Shown here: positions 49,400 to 62,860 of the stretch, one piece after another
How the letters are laid out: every line of letters begins with the position of its first letter
How positions within the stretch are numbered: the stretch's first letter is position 1
Assembly: GCA_029891345.1 (NCBI GenBank)
Contig: CM057000.1
Coordinates: 126,145,338-126,209,337 of the forward strand
Reading direction: 5' to 3'
Origin: Dryococelus australis
Taxonomy: Eukaryota; Arthropoda; Insecta; Phasmatodea; Phasmatidae
Length of the DNA: 64,000 nt
Position numbers and translations under genes: made by a program
The notes under the pieces: generated by a model
Database searches by the model: none
What the model was told of the DNA's origin: nothing
What the model saw: the letters and a program-made list of their open reading frames with translations, nothing else

Positions 49400-50123
49400 A
49401 CCCCTACTTACACACAATTCTATTGGTCGTACTCTTTGCATTGAAAGTGTAGGAACAGAATTTTCTTTCTTAAAAAATATCGTATTCTGCAGTGCGTAAA
49501 ATTCATGTAATTTGTTCTGTAATACCATGGAATTTTTCATTACTAATGATATTGCATTAGTTGTGTGTAAACAATAATAAGAGAGAATATAAAAGGGAAT
49601 AGCAAACGAAATCAATTTCTACTTTTATATTAAAAAATGGATTTTTGTCGGATTTCTGAAAACAGTCGGTGTGCCTATTCGTGATCAAGCCAATCCTAAA
49701 CAATAAATTATCGGTAGAATTTCAGTTATAATTTGTGTAGTTCTGATATTTAGTTAATACGCTTGATCTTTAAAGTCATCAATATTATATTGCCTTTTCA
49801 ATTTTACCACTTGTAATTTTTCCAAAAGCTTTCAATTCATAAATCATTGAAATGAAAAAAAAAAAAAAAAAAAAACATGGATATTCGATATTGGGCATTC
49901 TTCGGATAATTTCCACAGACTTATGTGCAAAATAGTTGTCTATTTGCAGTATTATCACTCTAAAATATAGTAATATATTAATTTTAACATACTCTTGTTT
50001 GTTTTCACAGTTTCCAACTTTCTGGATCTGAAAGATTGTCTTAAAAAAAAACCTCTAAGGAAAATATTGTATTAATTTTTTCTTCGTGTTAGACTCGGAA
50101 ACCACAATTATTAGTTTCGATAC
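49400..50123. other. unannotated AT-rich stretch
   Basis: No gene was recognised. A poly-A run lies at about 49856-49875. Confidence 0.45.
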
Positions 50124-50545
50124 TAAAGGCTGTTCACGATAAAGAGAGCACTTTATAAATGAACCTTAAAAAAGTCACTGCCCCTGCATGCATATATTTT
50201 AATGGGTGCACTGAGTGACATTCGCCCAGTAAAGTTGGTAACGATGAATGAAAAGCAGTTCCATGTCTTAAAGTCGAATAATAAGTGCCAGGTAACCAAT
50301 TGCGGTAACTTAAAATTAGTTCTTTCGCTTTCTGTTCGTTTAATACATCGAAGTGTAAAAACGAGCAGATTTGTAAATATTTGACTTTCTGAATAATTTC
50401 ACATTTTCATTTGACCGACGCATGAAAAAAGTGATGACGTCTATAGCACTGTTAATTTTGCACGGGGAAAGAAAAAAAACAATGTGTGTAGAAGTGGATC
50501 TTAAGCAGGGCTTTCAAAAGTGCTCATTGTAAAGTGAGCAGCCTA
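50124..50545 (-). mobile_element. MITE family A, long form (copy 8)
   Basis: Ends aaaggctgttcacgataaag and, inverted, cattgtaaagtgagcagccta. The interior (ttgaccgacgcatgaaaaaa; cagggctttcaaaagtgctc) is in the minus orientation. Confidence 0.75.
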
Positions 50546-50569
50546 TATAAACAAATGCAATCCACGGTC

Positions 50570-50960
50570 TCATTCCTGACACGTCACGACGGCTGATGGA
50601 GCAAGAGTTGTAGCTGGCGCTGTCTGTTGTCGTGCTTGGGAAGCTCCGGGGAGACGCGGGCAGAGCGGGCCTGCACCCCGGGCGCTGGACACGACACGAC
50701 GACTGCCACAGAGTCCCGTGTTCCGATCGATGACAAATAACTTAATTTGTGTTGGACCGTGGCGGGCCCGGCCAGCGGACATGTACACATTGCCCGCGCT
50801 ATCAGTCATCCGCCGCGCCATTACAACAGACTGCGGACAGCTGCCTTCTGATTGACGGCCGTTATGCCGGCGCGCGGGCCGGCTGATGTTGCGATGACTT
50901 CGTAATGCCTGGTCGCCTCCACGTGGCTATTTGAGGGGTTCCCCTAGCAGAACGTAATAA
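50570..50960. promoter_or_regulatory. CpG-rich segment, possible promoter or regulatory element
   Basis: This is a GC- and CpG-rich block in AT-rich surroundings, with no TE end recognised. Minus-strand frames of 68-83 codons across it lack domains. Placed between a family A and a family B element, it might be retained host regulatory sequence. Confidence 0.35.
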
Positions 50961-51002
50961 ACGCTTCGAGCATTGATGCTGCGATGGAAAACACATCCAG
51001 CA

Positions 51003-51808
51003 TACATTCACAGTTACTTCCAGTTTTTCTGAAGCCCTGCTGAAGTTATGCTTGCAGGGTATTCCTCCACTTCGCGCAAAGAATGATTAACTTTCTTAAC
51101 TGGGCCTAGAGGATTATACCAAAGAGACGACACACGGCATTCGTGGGCACTTAGTCCAATCATATTTTGCATAAGAATGATTCGTTACAATAGGATGTTC
51201 ACGGTAAAATGAGCACTTTTGAAAGCCCCGTCTTAAGATCTACTTGTATACACGCTGTGTGTTATTCCGCCTTATGTAAAATTAACATTGCCATTCACGC
51301 GTCAGTCAAGTGAAACTGTGAAATAATTATAAAATCTGCAATTTTTTACACATCCATGCATTAAAAAACCCAGTAAGCGAGAGAAATAATTTAAGTTTTC
51401 ACAATCGGTTACCTTACAATATTTATTCGACTGTAATATATGGAACTACTTGCCCCTCCATCGTTACCAACTTTACTGGGCACACGTCACTCATTGCGCC
51501 CGTTAAAATATAGGCAGGTAGGGACAGTGACTTTTTTCTAATGATGATTTCAAAAGTGCGCACTTTATCGTGAACAGACTTTAGGCATTTACAACACATT
51601 GGTTTTATTCATAATAATTGCAAATGAAATAATATTGATTTATAAATGAAAAATTTAATAAAAAATTCAATTTTACGAAAAATGAGATACTTTATGTTAA
51701 CAAGAGTCTGAAACGTTTATAATGATCGATATATTTAGGAACAAACAAACACGTCATATATAGAGTGGTCATCAAATATTTGAAACCGTGAACCGACTAT
51801 AGCATAAA
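51003..51808 (+). mobile_element. MITE family B, copy 6, split by a family A element
   Basis: The left end is cattcacagttacttccag and the right end is near gaaaccgtgaaccgactata. Family motifs (gaagccctgctgaagttatg; gagtctgaaacgtttataatg) flank the family A insertion at 51191-51583. Confidence 0.75.
51191..51583 (+). mobile_element. MITE family A, long form, nested
   Basis: Ends taggatgttcacggtaaaat and the inverse actttatcgtgaacagactt are bordered by ta, inside family B copy 6. Confidence 0.8.
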
Positions 51809-51841
51809 TCAGTTTCGTGTGTGTTCTGTTTCGTCAGAACT

Positions 51842-52363
51842 TTAAGGGGCCTGCCTGCCTGCATCGATTTTATTTTTATTTTTTTTTTGGCCGAGAACCT
51901 CTGGAGCTATAAGGGTTACACTGGCACGGGCTACGAAAGTGCCATCGACACTACGAGCAGGGCTCTGAAATGGCGTGCTGTGTTCTCGTAGTGCTGCGTG
52001 CATCTTAGGGTACTTTCTGCGGTGGCCCTATCATTTTACTGATGAAAAGTCTGTACCAAATTCCAATACAGGCTCCTATCGTAGTTTTGCTCGTGTCCAG
52101 CTGGTACGTTTTAAAATACGGCAGTTTGAATTTTTTTTTATTTTTATTTATTTATTTTTTTTTTTTTTTACTATATTGAAGGGCCCCAAAACAATATTTA
52201 CAGTATGCGTGGTAACTTAAAAATTCCATTCCTTCTTCGTCTGGAGTGTCATGTATTTTCGTAGGTAAACGTACTTAGCGGTACGTTTTATAGTTTCGTC
52301 AAAAAACCAGTATTTAAAACACACTGCGAGGCAGTTCAAGCACCAGCCAGGCGGGGCCCTTAA
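51842..52363. mobile_element. TTAA-flanked MITE
   Basis: The target-like ttaa occurs at 51842-51845 and 52360-52363, with imperfect inverted ends ggggcctgcctgcctg (left) and gggccccgcctggctg (right, read inward). The TTAA duplication suggests a piggyBac-type element, but these ends differ from those at 11085. It contains poly-T tracts. Confidence 0.55.
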
Positions 52364-52369
52364 GGTTGA

Positions 52370-53290
52370 ATGGGAGCTGGATTACTGGTTACTCCGAAAC
52401 CATCAGATACACAGAAACACAAAATTAATTAAAAATTAATTTAGCATAAAATGCAATAAAGCTATCTTTGTGGTTCAAATTGCATTTGGAAAAAAATAGT
52501 TCAATTTTGACCATTACTAACGAAATACATTAATTTCACAGTAATTTTTAAATATGTATTTTAAAAATCACTCAGACTTCACCAATTTCCTATGAAGTTC
52601 TTTATATTGGTTCTCCTAAACAAAATTTCCGAACCAGATTTGTTTCTAAGGAAAACGCGAACCTTCGTTTAGGGTTTTTTTTATGATCTCGTACGAACTT
52701 ATCAACGAAAAGGCCAGGGGAAAAAATATTGCCAGAAAATTTTTTTTAACAAATTTATATTTTTGGCTACTTAATATAAAATGGATTTATTGTTATTCCG
52801 GTAAATAAAGGATACCATTGAATAAAACCTGCTAGTTGAAGACAAGCATGACATTTTGAGATATCCTTGAAATTACTACCGCTTTGATATGGGTTTGGTT
52901 TCATGAAGATAGGACGAGTAGTTTTCGAAGTACAATTGAACTACTGGAATAATCGTAAATTTGGCTTACGATGAACAGCTGTTGGTGTGTCGTGGCGTAT
53001 TCTGCAGCTACAAGCGGTGGCCACCTGCTGTGAATGCGGTTATGTAAACAGAGTGGTGCCCAGAAACGTCCTGACACTTGAGAGAACCAGAGAATGATGA
53101 ATGGCTACATAAATAGTGGTGCTGCGTAGCAGCATTTCCATAGGATATCTTCGCATTGCCACGTATTTCGTAACAGCGTTCGTTCAAGATACATCAGTTC
53201 GTGGCATACAAAACTGACATTGAAACCTATCACCACGACAAATTTATATTTTAGTTCCAGGTTCTGCTGTAGGCGAAAGAATTATAACCA
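52370..53290. other. unannotated AT-rich stretch
   Basis: No gene or repeat was supported. Confidence 0.45.
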
Positions 53291-53292
53291 GT

Positions 53293-53514
53293 GCGAATTT
53301 ACTGAAATGCCTCGACTTGAATACGAATACGTAACCAGTCTATACACGGGAATTTACTGAAATGCCTCGACTTGAATACGAATACGTAACCAGTCTATAC
53401 ACGGGAATTTACTGAAATGCCTCGACTTGAATACGAATACGTAACCAGTCTATACACGGGAATTTACTGAAATGCCTCGACTTGAATACGAATACGTAAC
53501 CAGTCTATACACGG
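53293..53514. repeat. 55-bp tandem repeat, 4 copies
   Basis: Units start at 53293, 53348, 53403 and 53458 (core ctgaaatgcctcgacttgaa), practically identical. Confidence 0.95.
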
Positions 53515-53519
53515 GAATA

Positions 53520-56500
53520 AATTCTTAATTATCGTTCGTTTAAGCCTCTTCTTCACGTTAAAGGCTGGATTTGAAAAAAAAGTGGGGGGGGGGGGAGGAA
53601 ATCGGCCTATGATTAAAAATAACCTAACTTTATACTGAAAAATGGTACATCAACGTATTATTCGGAATTCAAACATAGGAAGTTTGGTATATGCTACTCA
53701 TAAAAGTTTACTACAGTGGAATAATATTACCAAGTGTGTTGAACAAGATATTTATCGTCTTACGTACACTGTTGTACAGTAGTTGAATTGCCTATATATT
53801 CCTTTGATCCTCTTTTCCTATTGTTACGTCAGGAAATAGGAATAATTAACGTAAGATGATGCCACCTTCTTCGACCAGAATGCCGAGGGTGGTTATGTCG
53901 CACATTCAGTCGAAAGAAAAATATTCCAGTTTATTTGTGGAACGTCTGAAATATAAGATTTAGTCGCATTGAAATTATCAACTGAGAAGGTTAAAAATAA
54001 CACAGTAATTGATAAATGTCTGAAGATATTCAATGATCACAGTTGGATCAGCTGACTTTAATATATATTTGGTAGATGTACTAGGTAATTAGTCTGTGTT
54101 AATTAAATTAATACTACTATTCTTTTACAATTCTTTTCAAAGCAATGGTTTGATAGTTTTACTGCTGGGAATGTCAGAACTGTTTGACTGTTCACTTGTA
54201 TAAAGTGGACCTTTTTATGGAAACCTTTCTTAGACAGATGCATGTTTGTATAGAACAGTAATAGGCACAAACTGATCAGAAATTAATAAACAAACATTGA
54301 TTTGAGTAACATATTTATTGTAATGATAAATTATGTGTATGGCAACTTGTCAGTGACTGTGAGGAATATAAGTGTATAGATCTGCGCCGTAATTGCCAGT
54401 GCCATTACTGTGTTAAAATCTTCAAATTCATCTTCAAAACTTGACGGCATAATAAGTGTGTATCTGTGAATAATCCTTACACTATAAAATTTCATGCCAA
54501 AAAAGTGTTAGACACTTTGGTCTAAGTGATAACTGGAATGTACACACTAAGACGTGTAAAATTGTTACTTCATACACTGAAAATCAGTGCGTGCTTTTGT
54601 CATTATCTCGTGCTGTTTCACAGCACCTTATAGTAAAATAAAATAACGAGATCACAAAGGCTGATAGTGAATGAAAAGTAGGTGGAAGAAGTGAATTTTA
54701 GCGCAGCCTGATTATGCGAAGTATGTACTCGCTAAACTACCAAGGGAATTGGACAAACATGGAAATGATAATGAAAAAACCAGTAGTTGTAAAGAACAAT
54801 ACATAATGTAAACTTTTGCAAAGGTAAGAAACTTGATGGTATATATACTAAAGAAGCAATTGATTAAAATTATAATGCTGACAGATGATGAAAATATAAA
54901 TTGTTTAATAATATCACGGATAATTTTCAGTGGACCTTCAATGACCAGTGGACTGAAAAAGTTAAGACAGGTAGTAAATCAGCTTCATATTTTTCGATAA
55001 TCCTAGTGAACATATCCTAAGCAAAATTCTCCGGCACTTTAGAAATTTATGGTAATTACTAGCTAACGAGCGAATCATCTCCGTCGATAAAAGAGCTGTA
55101 AAAGAAATGGATTTCTGCAACAGTCTAGTGTGTTACTGAATATTTGCCTGTAGTTGAATGAAACGAATTTGTTTTGCATAGTTTACTAAGAAATGAATAT
55201 ATTTTATTTGTGTTTTCCATTTCAAGTAGCTACAATGTCATTATGTAGTTCCACCAACCCGAAACGAAATAATGTAGACACTTGGTTACTGACTTTGTTC
55301 AAAGTTAATTCCTCTGCACAAGAAATATAAAGTTTTAGAGGCATTCATTTTAATATTACTAGCGGAATAAGTGCAGGAGAAATTTTGATGAACATTGGAG
55401 GCATAATTGTGGCATTCCTCAAGTTTGCTCTAACTGCAACTCGTAACTGAGATATGATTGGAAACGTTTTATATTTCACGAGTGTGATACGCTTGGAAAA
55501 TAAATGTGATAAACCAAAAGAGTAAAATGCTGCAATACGAACAGTAATGATGAAAACTGAAAACTGAGTATTTTAAAGGACAAAGATGCACTATAATCTA
55601 TCGGATCAGAGAAAGTGGGAAAACGGGCAACTTTTCAGGCCTTGCATGCATGCAGGACTAGACATGAGGCCGATCATAAGTAAGCATTGTTACATGACAT
55701 GACACTGTGACACGACAATCACACGCAAACATTTCGATGTCACCAATACTACGTAGTTTCCAATCCTAATAATCAATGTTCAGAGATCTAAAGATATCAA
55801 ACTGCCAGTCATAAAATGCTCACTCGCTATAGTAACAACAAAGATATGGTGCACTAATTTTTTCGCATCGTGGCAATCTAATAAAGTGAGGTTGATCACC
55901 AGAGTCAAACATAGTGACAAACACTTCAAGAAAATCATCTGAAATATTTTATTTTATTTGTATTGAATTACTATATTCGTTTAAATATTTGTACTTCTCT
56001 GTTAAAGTATTTAATAAATATTTTTAAACTCGTTAGATATTCTAACTTTACAAAACTATCAGAGGCATTCCAGGACAAAGTCATACAAGATCAAATTCAA
56101 GATGACTCGTCCAACATTTCCAGTGACTTACAGTAAAGAGAGTGCATGACAAAATTGTTAAAAATTATTAGCCATCCATCGTCTAAAATTTCGTGTTTTC
56201 AAATTTTTTTCCGTTCGTTAGTAAGGAAGATTCTAAAACGATCTTCGTCCATTGCATTGTTACGTATTCGCACGTAAACAAAAATCTTTCAAACAACTAG
56301 TATTATTTATTTTTTTTTACGTTACCGCTGATTCCTTAGCGTTCTGACAACTGGAGAATTTCGCTGTATTGCATGGACTGTTATACTTATTAGCAAGTTC
56401 AGATATTGAACATGTACTATCACTTTCATGAAGGTACATTACCTGTAACAACACATCGTTTTTATGCATTGTATCATAACTCATTTCATTAAAGAACTCT

Positions 56501-57179
56501 CAGCACTTTCTGAATTCTGGCACGGTCACGTTTTACTGGGATCATTGTGCGATGTGACCATTGTTAAAAAGTTTATTTATTTTTTTTTTCACCGAAAAGC
56601 GATTGATGTTAGTGGTTGGGCGAGGGGGGGGGGGGGTGAGGGGGAGCGACATTCGGCCATTACTCCTGCCAAGTACGTGTACGTGCACATGTTTCAATTA
56701 TTCAGAACCATCTGAACATGTTCACACGTTTCGATTTCGGGTTCTGTTTTTACTGCATCATCATCGTGTACGGGCGTTGTAGAGGCCCCTTTCAGTTTCA
56801 GCACTGTCACGATCCGTGCGCGCATCTATCGAGGGCCTCTCTTTTGTTTCGGCAATCTGACATGCTCGTTTGACGTGTTGGTTCAAGGATTTTTGCCGTG
56901 CTGTTACATACTTTCTACACAATGGGTGTCCTATTACGACCTGTGTTTTGTTGTGCTCTCTCTCTCTTTTTAAGATCATGAAGCTAGGGCATGAGAACTT
57001 TCCAGAGATATAAATAACAAAGAGGAAACTAACCGTACAAAAGTTTATGAAATTTAAAAATAAATTGCAATTTATCACAGGCACCCTGTGTTTAAAGAGA
57101 TTAAAAGCCAGTAGGAAGACCAACAAGGGTAATAATTAAAGGGACTTAGTCAACCTCGAACTCGTGACCGCTTACCGTC

Positions 57180-57180
<1 letters not shown>
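53520..57180. other. unannotated AT-rich stretch
   Basis: No gene was recognised. Broken plus-strand frames at about 54690-55500 are longer than chance in places but have no family signature. Poly-G runs lie at about 53584 and 56625. Confidence 0.4.

Positions 57181-57185
<5 letters not shown>

Positions 57186-57274
<89 letters not shown>
57186..57274. repeat. (AT)n microsatellite
   Basis: About 45 AT dinucleotides. Confidence 0.95.
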
Positions 57275-57276
<2 letters not shown>

Positions 57277-57336
57277 AGACCGCCGACTGCTAGTTCCACC
57301 AGTTCGGAGACCTGTCGATTACTTCATCCCTCTTTG

Positions 57337-57540
57337 TTATTGGTTGTGGCGTATTTTGTAGTTGGAGTTAAGCTCCAGATTGCTGGTAACCTCCCATAAC
57401 TCTGAATAGTCAGCTGGACACACATTTTGCTCCCACCACGGCGTATTGTCCAGCCTGTTCAAAATTTCGACATTGCAGCTTTTTAATAGTTTATGAACAA
57501 TCTGCTGCCATCTTTTCTGATGAGCAGTCGTCGCTTTCAA
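57337..57540 (-). pseudogene. unrecognised minus-strand frame
   Basis: The 67-codon minus frame has a protein-like composition (Trp, Gln, Asn, Leu) with no repeat character, but no family was recognised and no splice context was evident. It could be a transposon fragment or chance. Confidence 0.2.
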
Positions 57541-57544
57541 TTAG

Positions 57545-59540
57545 CGTACGGCTGCATTAAGGTGATATTTATAATTTTTTTTGGATTTTAGTTATCTGAG
57601 AGAGGTTTTGAAAAGTGTCCCCTTAAAGCAGTTGTTAGTTGTGAAATTATCATAGTTTTCAAAATATAACACTCAAATTCCGGCACAAGAGCGTTATAGG
57701 CAGGTTCAAAGTGCTGAATTAGAGTCTAAGTGTGGCATGCTGCATTTGTGTTACAAGCTACGAAAGGAACAAAAACAATTTTTCCTCTACAGTTTATGGT
57801 TTAAACTATTTATGAAATGAACGTTAACAGTTTCGCTTGAATGAACAAAAATATATTTACGACAAGTCTGGCCCCTATTTTAAACAAAATTCAGTGTGCC
57901 AATACTTGCTCACCTGTTTATAAATCTCACCCATACTAAATCGGTATGTTCTGCACACCATACAGATTGAATGAAATGCAATTTGACTGAAAAAAAAAAT
58001 TAGGAGAAAAGTCTAGTATGCTGCAGAATTCGGGATATTAAGACTTTTGAGTGTTATATTTTGACAACTATAATGATTTGACAACTAATAAATGCATTAA
58101 GCGAGCACTTTTCGAAAGCTCTTGAGGTCCCCAGAACACAGGACACCTCAAACAATTCAATCTTCAAAAAATACTTAAAAACCAAGTATATTTAAAAACA
58201 ATATGAATATAGGAAAGAGCATAATGTATAAAGCAGAATGTATTTTGCCAAAATTGCAGTAATATGCATGAGGTTAAAAACTGCACTACCAATTGAAAGA
58301 TAGAAATGGTCATAGTGATTTTTAACATTTCAATTTTTTTTTTTTTTTCTCTTTTCTTTGGACAAACATTACACAGGCCTCAATATTGCCAGAACAACAT
58401 TGCATTTTACAAATATTTAAGAAAACGAATATTTTTTCAATAATATTTTCAAATATATGTATACAAATATTTTCTGTCCCACCCGACTCTTTAAATGTAT
58501 GTTTTCTCATTAGCTTTCTTGTCCCACGTGGACTCTTTAAATATGTCAACATAGTTTAAGCTTTTCTCACTATAATTAATTTAAAACATTTACAAAGGTT
58601 ACCCAATATTATAACCAAAGTGTTGAGCCTAAATTATTTCAAACTCTAAGTTCCCATAAAATATTTAGAAAGTAAAATATGTAATTCCATCCATGACTTT
58701 CCCACTTAAATTTTATCTTTGGCTTAGTACAACAAACGCCAACATTTAATCTCCCCAAAACCTGGCCACCTAAGTTTTTCCATGGTCATTAACAGGTTAT
58801 TTCTTGTACGCCACAATTCAGTATTTCAAATGTAAAGCTACCACTATTTCAAAATTAATACAGAATAAAAATTCTCTGGCTATACAAGCCCTTGGCAGAG
58901 GCCAATTAATTTTCCCAAACCGTCCGTTTCCAAAACGATGGGCGAAACAAAACTAAGAATGGAGCTATTCGAGCAGACCAAAAATGGCGAAGAACTGGTG
59001 ACATACAAAGTATCATTTTTTTTGGGAGAATCTAAATTATTTTTGACAAGAAAAAGGTTTCTACATGCATATTTGCTAGTAGATTTTATTAGAAAAAATG
59101 GAAGCGATTCCTATTATGTTGTGCAGCAAGACTTATCCTGCTCATATTAATCAAAATTGATCCTGACTGAAAAATTAAAAAGAGCGTCAAAGTGACGTTC
59201 CTGAAAATCCTTAAGGCTTTACTTTAATATAGTAACTGAAATACCTGACCTGTTATCTGGGAAGACTTCCCTCGAAACCAAGCGTCTTACCCCGATACCA
59301 GGTTTTAGTAACGCTCATATACAAATCTCGAGCATTGCCTCACTATGGGGATAGGTACAATTATCCTCCAATAGCGAGCCAGCGTCGAAAGTAACATCCT
59401 CACAATTACTCCATATCGGGGTGCCCTGAAATCGCTAATAGTAAAGAACAGTCCAGAGCATTAATCTGAGACGTCAATTCCGCATATTTGAAATCAGCCA
59501 TTCAAACTAGCGCGGGTCAGGCACGCGGCTTCCGCCACAC
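57545..59540. other. unannotated AT-rich stretch
   Basis: A gcgagcacttttcgaaagct motif at 58099 resembles the inside of a family A end. A 70-codon frame at 58938-59150 has no recognised domain. Confidence 0.4.
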
Positions 59541-59559
59541 CACGAAGAAGGAACACTGC

Positions 59560-59580
59560 TGACATCTGGTGGCGCCTGCG
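59560..59580 (+). promoter_or_regulatory. CTCF-like motif
   Basis: The sequence ctggtggcgcctgcg resembles the insect CTCF core (ggtggcgc). A single motif; binding cannot be judged from sequence. Confidence 0.3.
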
Positions 59581-59643
59581 TCAACTCCTTACAGCACCCG
59601 GCGTTGCGACAGTTTACAAGGGAACATCGACGCGATTAGGTGC

Positions 59644-59727
59644 ATGTCAGACAAAACATTTATTCGTGCGGTGATTATGCTGCTACGAGCCGAAACTCGA
59701 ACAACGTGGACGTCCTTCATCAAAAAG
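59644..59727 (+). CDS. possible first coding exon (weak)
   Basis: The ATG at 59644 opens 28 codons that end exactly at a consensus donor (aaaaag|gtaagtg, 59727/59728), phase 0. The peptide is short and basic, with a hydrophobic centre (residues 10-14) but no clear signal peptide. The frame is open upstream to 59569 only from a GTG. A moderately GC-rich leader precedes it. The donor is good, but with no acceptor or partner exon identified this may be chance. Confidence 0.25.
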
Positions 59728-59739
59728 GTAAGTGTTTCG

Positions 59740-60310
59740 AAGTATCAAAATATGCCCTGTAGCAATTTTGTCCATATTTCCTGTAATTTGTTTTCAACAC
59801 ACGTCACACGATCAACAATTTTCCATGGCGGACGGGTGAAGGCGTTCTTGCGTAAAGAAACGGGTCGAGGCGGAGAGACACTGTACGCGCAGTTATTAGC
59901 GTCCGTGTCTCACTCTTTCAGATAACTAAAAAAAAAAAAAAATTGAAATATCACCTTGACGAGAGAGCCGAGTGTACCAGTGCGCTCTCGAGAGCTGTCT
60001 GTTTGCACCGACCTATTTCTGACTTGTCACTCGCGCGCATTTACCAAGGGCTTCGGCTTCGGAAAAAAGGTGCAATGTGATGTTGTTCAGAGTAGCGTTT
60101 CCGGAACCCTAATACCAAGCCTTATCCAAACGCAGGGCGAACGTCGCAGATTAAATGATTTAGTCTTGTGTCGGCAGCAATTACCATATATTCCTATCAG
60201 CGAGTAATTACATCGTTACAAGGTCTAGCTTACGTCCATAATTTGATATAGTGAGGTACCGCACCGTTATTCTGTAGCTTCGAACAACAGGTATTACCAT
60301 TATGGTAGAC
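59740..60310. other. unannotated stretch
   Basis: Open frames at 59569-59925 and 59956-60207 have no domain; nothing was supported beyond them. Confidence 0.4.
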
Positions 60311-60312
60311 AA

Positions 60313-60737
60313 TAGGCTGTTCATGGAAAAATGACCACTTTTGAAAGCCCTGCTTAAGATCTACTTGTAAGTACCGTGTATCCTTCCACCACTTGAAAAA
60401 TAAGCATTGTCTTCCGTCTTATCACTTTATTCATGCGTCAGCAAAGGAAAAATGCAGGATTATTATGAAAGTAAATATTTTACAAATTTTATGATCATAC
60501 ACTTGCATGCATTAAAAAAAATCAGAAAGAAAAATAATTAATTGTATAGTATTAATAAATGTTGATCGAGTATTTTAAATTCAATGTTGAGGCATGGAAC
60601 TACTTTCCCTCCGATATTACCAACTTTACTGGGCACTTGCCACTAGGTGTACCCGTTAAAAATACACGCAAGCAGGGGCAGTGACAATTTTCAAGGTTTG
60701 ATTTCGAAAGTGCTCACTTTACCGTGAACAGCATTTA
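60313..60737 (+). mobile_element. MITE family A, long form (copy 10)
   Basis: Ends aggctgttcatggaaaaatg and the inverse cactttaccgtgaacagcatt are bordered by ta. The interior gcatggaactactttccctc and ccaactttactgggcac is typical. Confidence 0.8.
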
Positions 60738-60739
60738 TC

Positions 60740-61310
60740 AACTCTTTTGTTATTTTTTATTTGGGTAACGTAAATTTTGCGGACATTTAAATATCGAGGT
60801 GAAGCACATTTGTTTGGATGCATACGACTGTGTACTTGTTTATTGTGAAAGGTAAGAGCTTTTTTTTTTTAATACATATTGTTGCGTGCGCCTAGTCATC
60901 CCCAACACTTATTACTGCTTTCGCAATATAGCTCGGTAAACTGAACTTTAAGGCTGGCGACTACACCAAGCCTGACTGACATAAGACCACCAACTAGTAC
61001 CAGCTTAGAGTATAGCGAACAACACTTATTAACTCTCACCGTCTCCTTAATTCCCAAACATAACTGGGTTGATTTACGGGTGACCCAACAGTACTATAAA
61101 TATGAACACAACGAATTCTAAAAAACAAATTATTAATTACTGTTTGTTTTCACACACAAGAATTAATTACTGACAATTCGTTGTCCTGCAATATTTAATC
61201 TATCCTTTAATTATATTATTTCTCCAACCGCGTAGCTTCCCAATCAACTCAACCTTGCACCCTATTGGATATACACTAGGTTAGGGGCTGTGCCGTTAAA
61301 TTCGGGTATT
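60740..61310. other. unannotated stretch
   Basis: No gene or repeat was supported. Confidence 0.45.
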
Positions 61311-61715
61311 CGTTACTATTCGTTACTTCACAACTGCAGACTCGTTACTTTGTACTCATTACTTAGTTACTCGTTACATTTCACCGAACGTACGAAAAAA
61401 TAAAAAGTGGTGTGCTGTGAACAGTGGAACAGTTCCTTCAGTTACTTGTTACTACTCGTTACTTCACAACTGCAGACTCGTTACTTAGTTACTCGTTACA
61501 TTTTACCGAACGTACGAAAAAATAAAAAGTGGTGTGCTGTGAACAGTGGAACAGTTCCTTCAGTTACTTGTTACAACTCGTTTCTTCACAACTGCAGACT
61601 CGTTACTTTGTACTCGTTACTTAGTTACTCGTTACATTTTACCGAACGTACGAAAAAATAAAAAGTGGTGTGCTGTGAACAGTGGAACAGTTCCTTCAGT
61701 TACTTGTTACTAAAA
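61311..61715. repeat. tandem repeat of about 122-136 bp, 3 copies, with ttactcgtta sub-repeats
   Basis: The block gaacgtacgaaaaaataaaa starts at 61386, 61508 and 61644. Between copies, sub-repeats of cgttac/ttactcg vary in number, which explains the unequal spacing (122 and 136). Confidence 0.9.
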
Positions 61716-62860
61716 TATTCGTACTCTTAGCATAGGTACACTTTCACAAAAAAAGTGTTTGCTTAACAAACTCGACTTCAACCCATGATTTTTACTTAAT
61801 ATAAAAAATTGTAGATATGTTATTGCACTCATAATTTATGTTGCGTATTTTCTTTTATTGTAGCATAAGTTAATCTCTCCAGAGTATGGAGGTTAGTTTA
61901 TTATACTGTGCGTTAATTTTTAACAGGCTGCCACGTGGATTGAACATGTAACGTTTTATTGTCCGTAAAAACAACAAAATATAAAAATAATATTTGTTGG
62001 ATTCTCATATTCTATTTTCTTTATTAACACATAATTTGTTATTGAAGTATAATAATATCATAACCAACTGTATCATAAGGTTTATTTAGTGCTAAATTAA
62101 AAATGTCTCATTTTTTGCCTGCTATCGTACTTATGTAACACTACTTCAAAGGTTACCTTTATTCGCAGAGGTTATATGCATACCATTGTATGCATTAGTG
62201 ATAACACTTTGTCACCATCATGTATTCCAAATTTCCCGTTTGCCTACCGCCTTCGAAACTAGCGTAGTTATTCAGAGCCTTCTAAATGGTTCCCGAAAAA
62301 ATGATACTCTTCGTGTCGCGTTAGCAAACTGTCGGGCTGTAAATTCGAGCAGTCACATTGGAAATATAAATACCGTGTCGTGCTGTGTTTGTCGGGACTA
62401 TGTGACTCCCGCATTAACAGTACTGCTAGAGCCGTTGCTTAAAACTTGCCCTGAGATAAATTCATTTTATCAACTTTTCATTTAATTATTAACATTTTTA
62501 TTTTTACTTAGCTTTTGAGCTCTTGGAAGGAGAACACCAGATATTCAGGAGAAAGGGAAAGAATCGGCCAGGTTAAGGTTAGTTATACTCAAGTTAGGGA
62601 CAGAACTAACATTTTTATGAAAGAGTTTGGTTTAGGGAAAATTTTCGCCGCTAGGTGCTCAGTGTTCCAAAGTGGTCATATTTAATTAAAAATTTAAGCT
62701 ATGTGAATATTAAAAGAGTGCGACTTTACTTAGTTACGTAGTTATATATTTGATTTATGATTATTGAACTTGTCTGGTTGCTTAGCGTAGAAAATAGAGA
62801 AAAAACGGCACACGTGCAACTAGCGCTTACCTAGTGGCGAAAAATTTTAGTTGCCAAACT
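61716..62860. other. unannotated stretch
   Basis: A 99-codon plus frame at 62186-62485 is Cys-containing but unrecognised. Nothing else was supported. Confidence 0.4.

Noticed and set aside
54690-55500. Decayed transposase
   Set aside because: Translated fragments look mildly protein-like but no motif of a known transposase could be identified.
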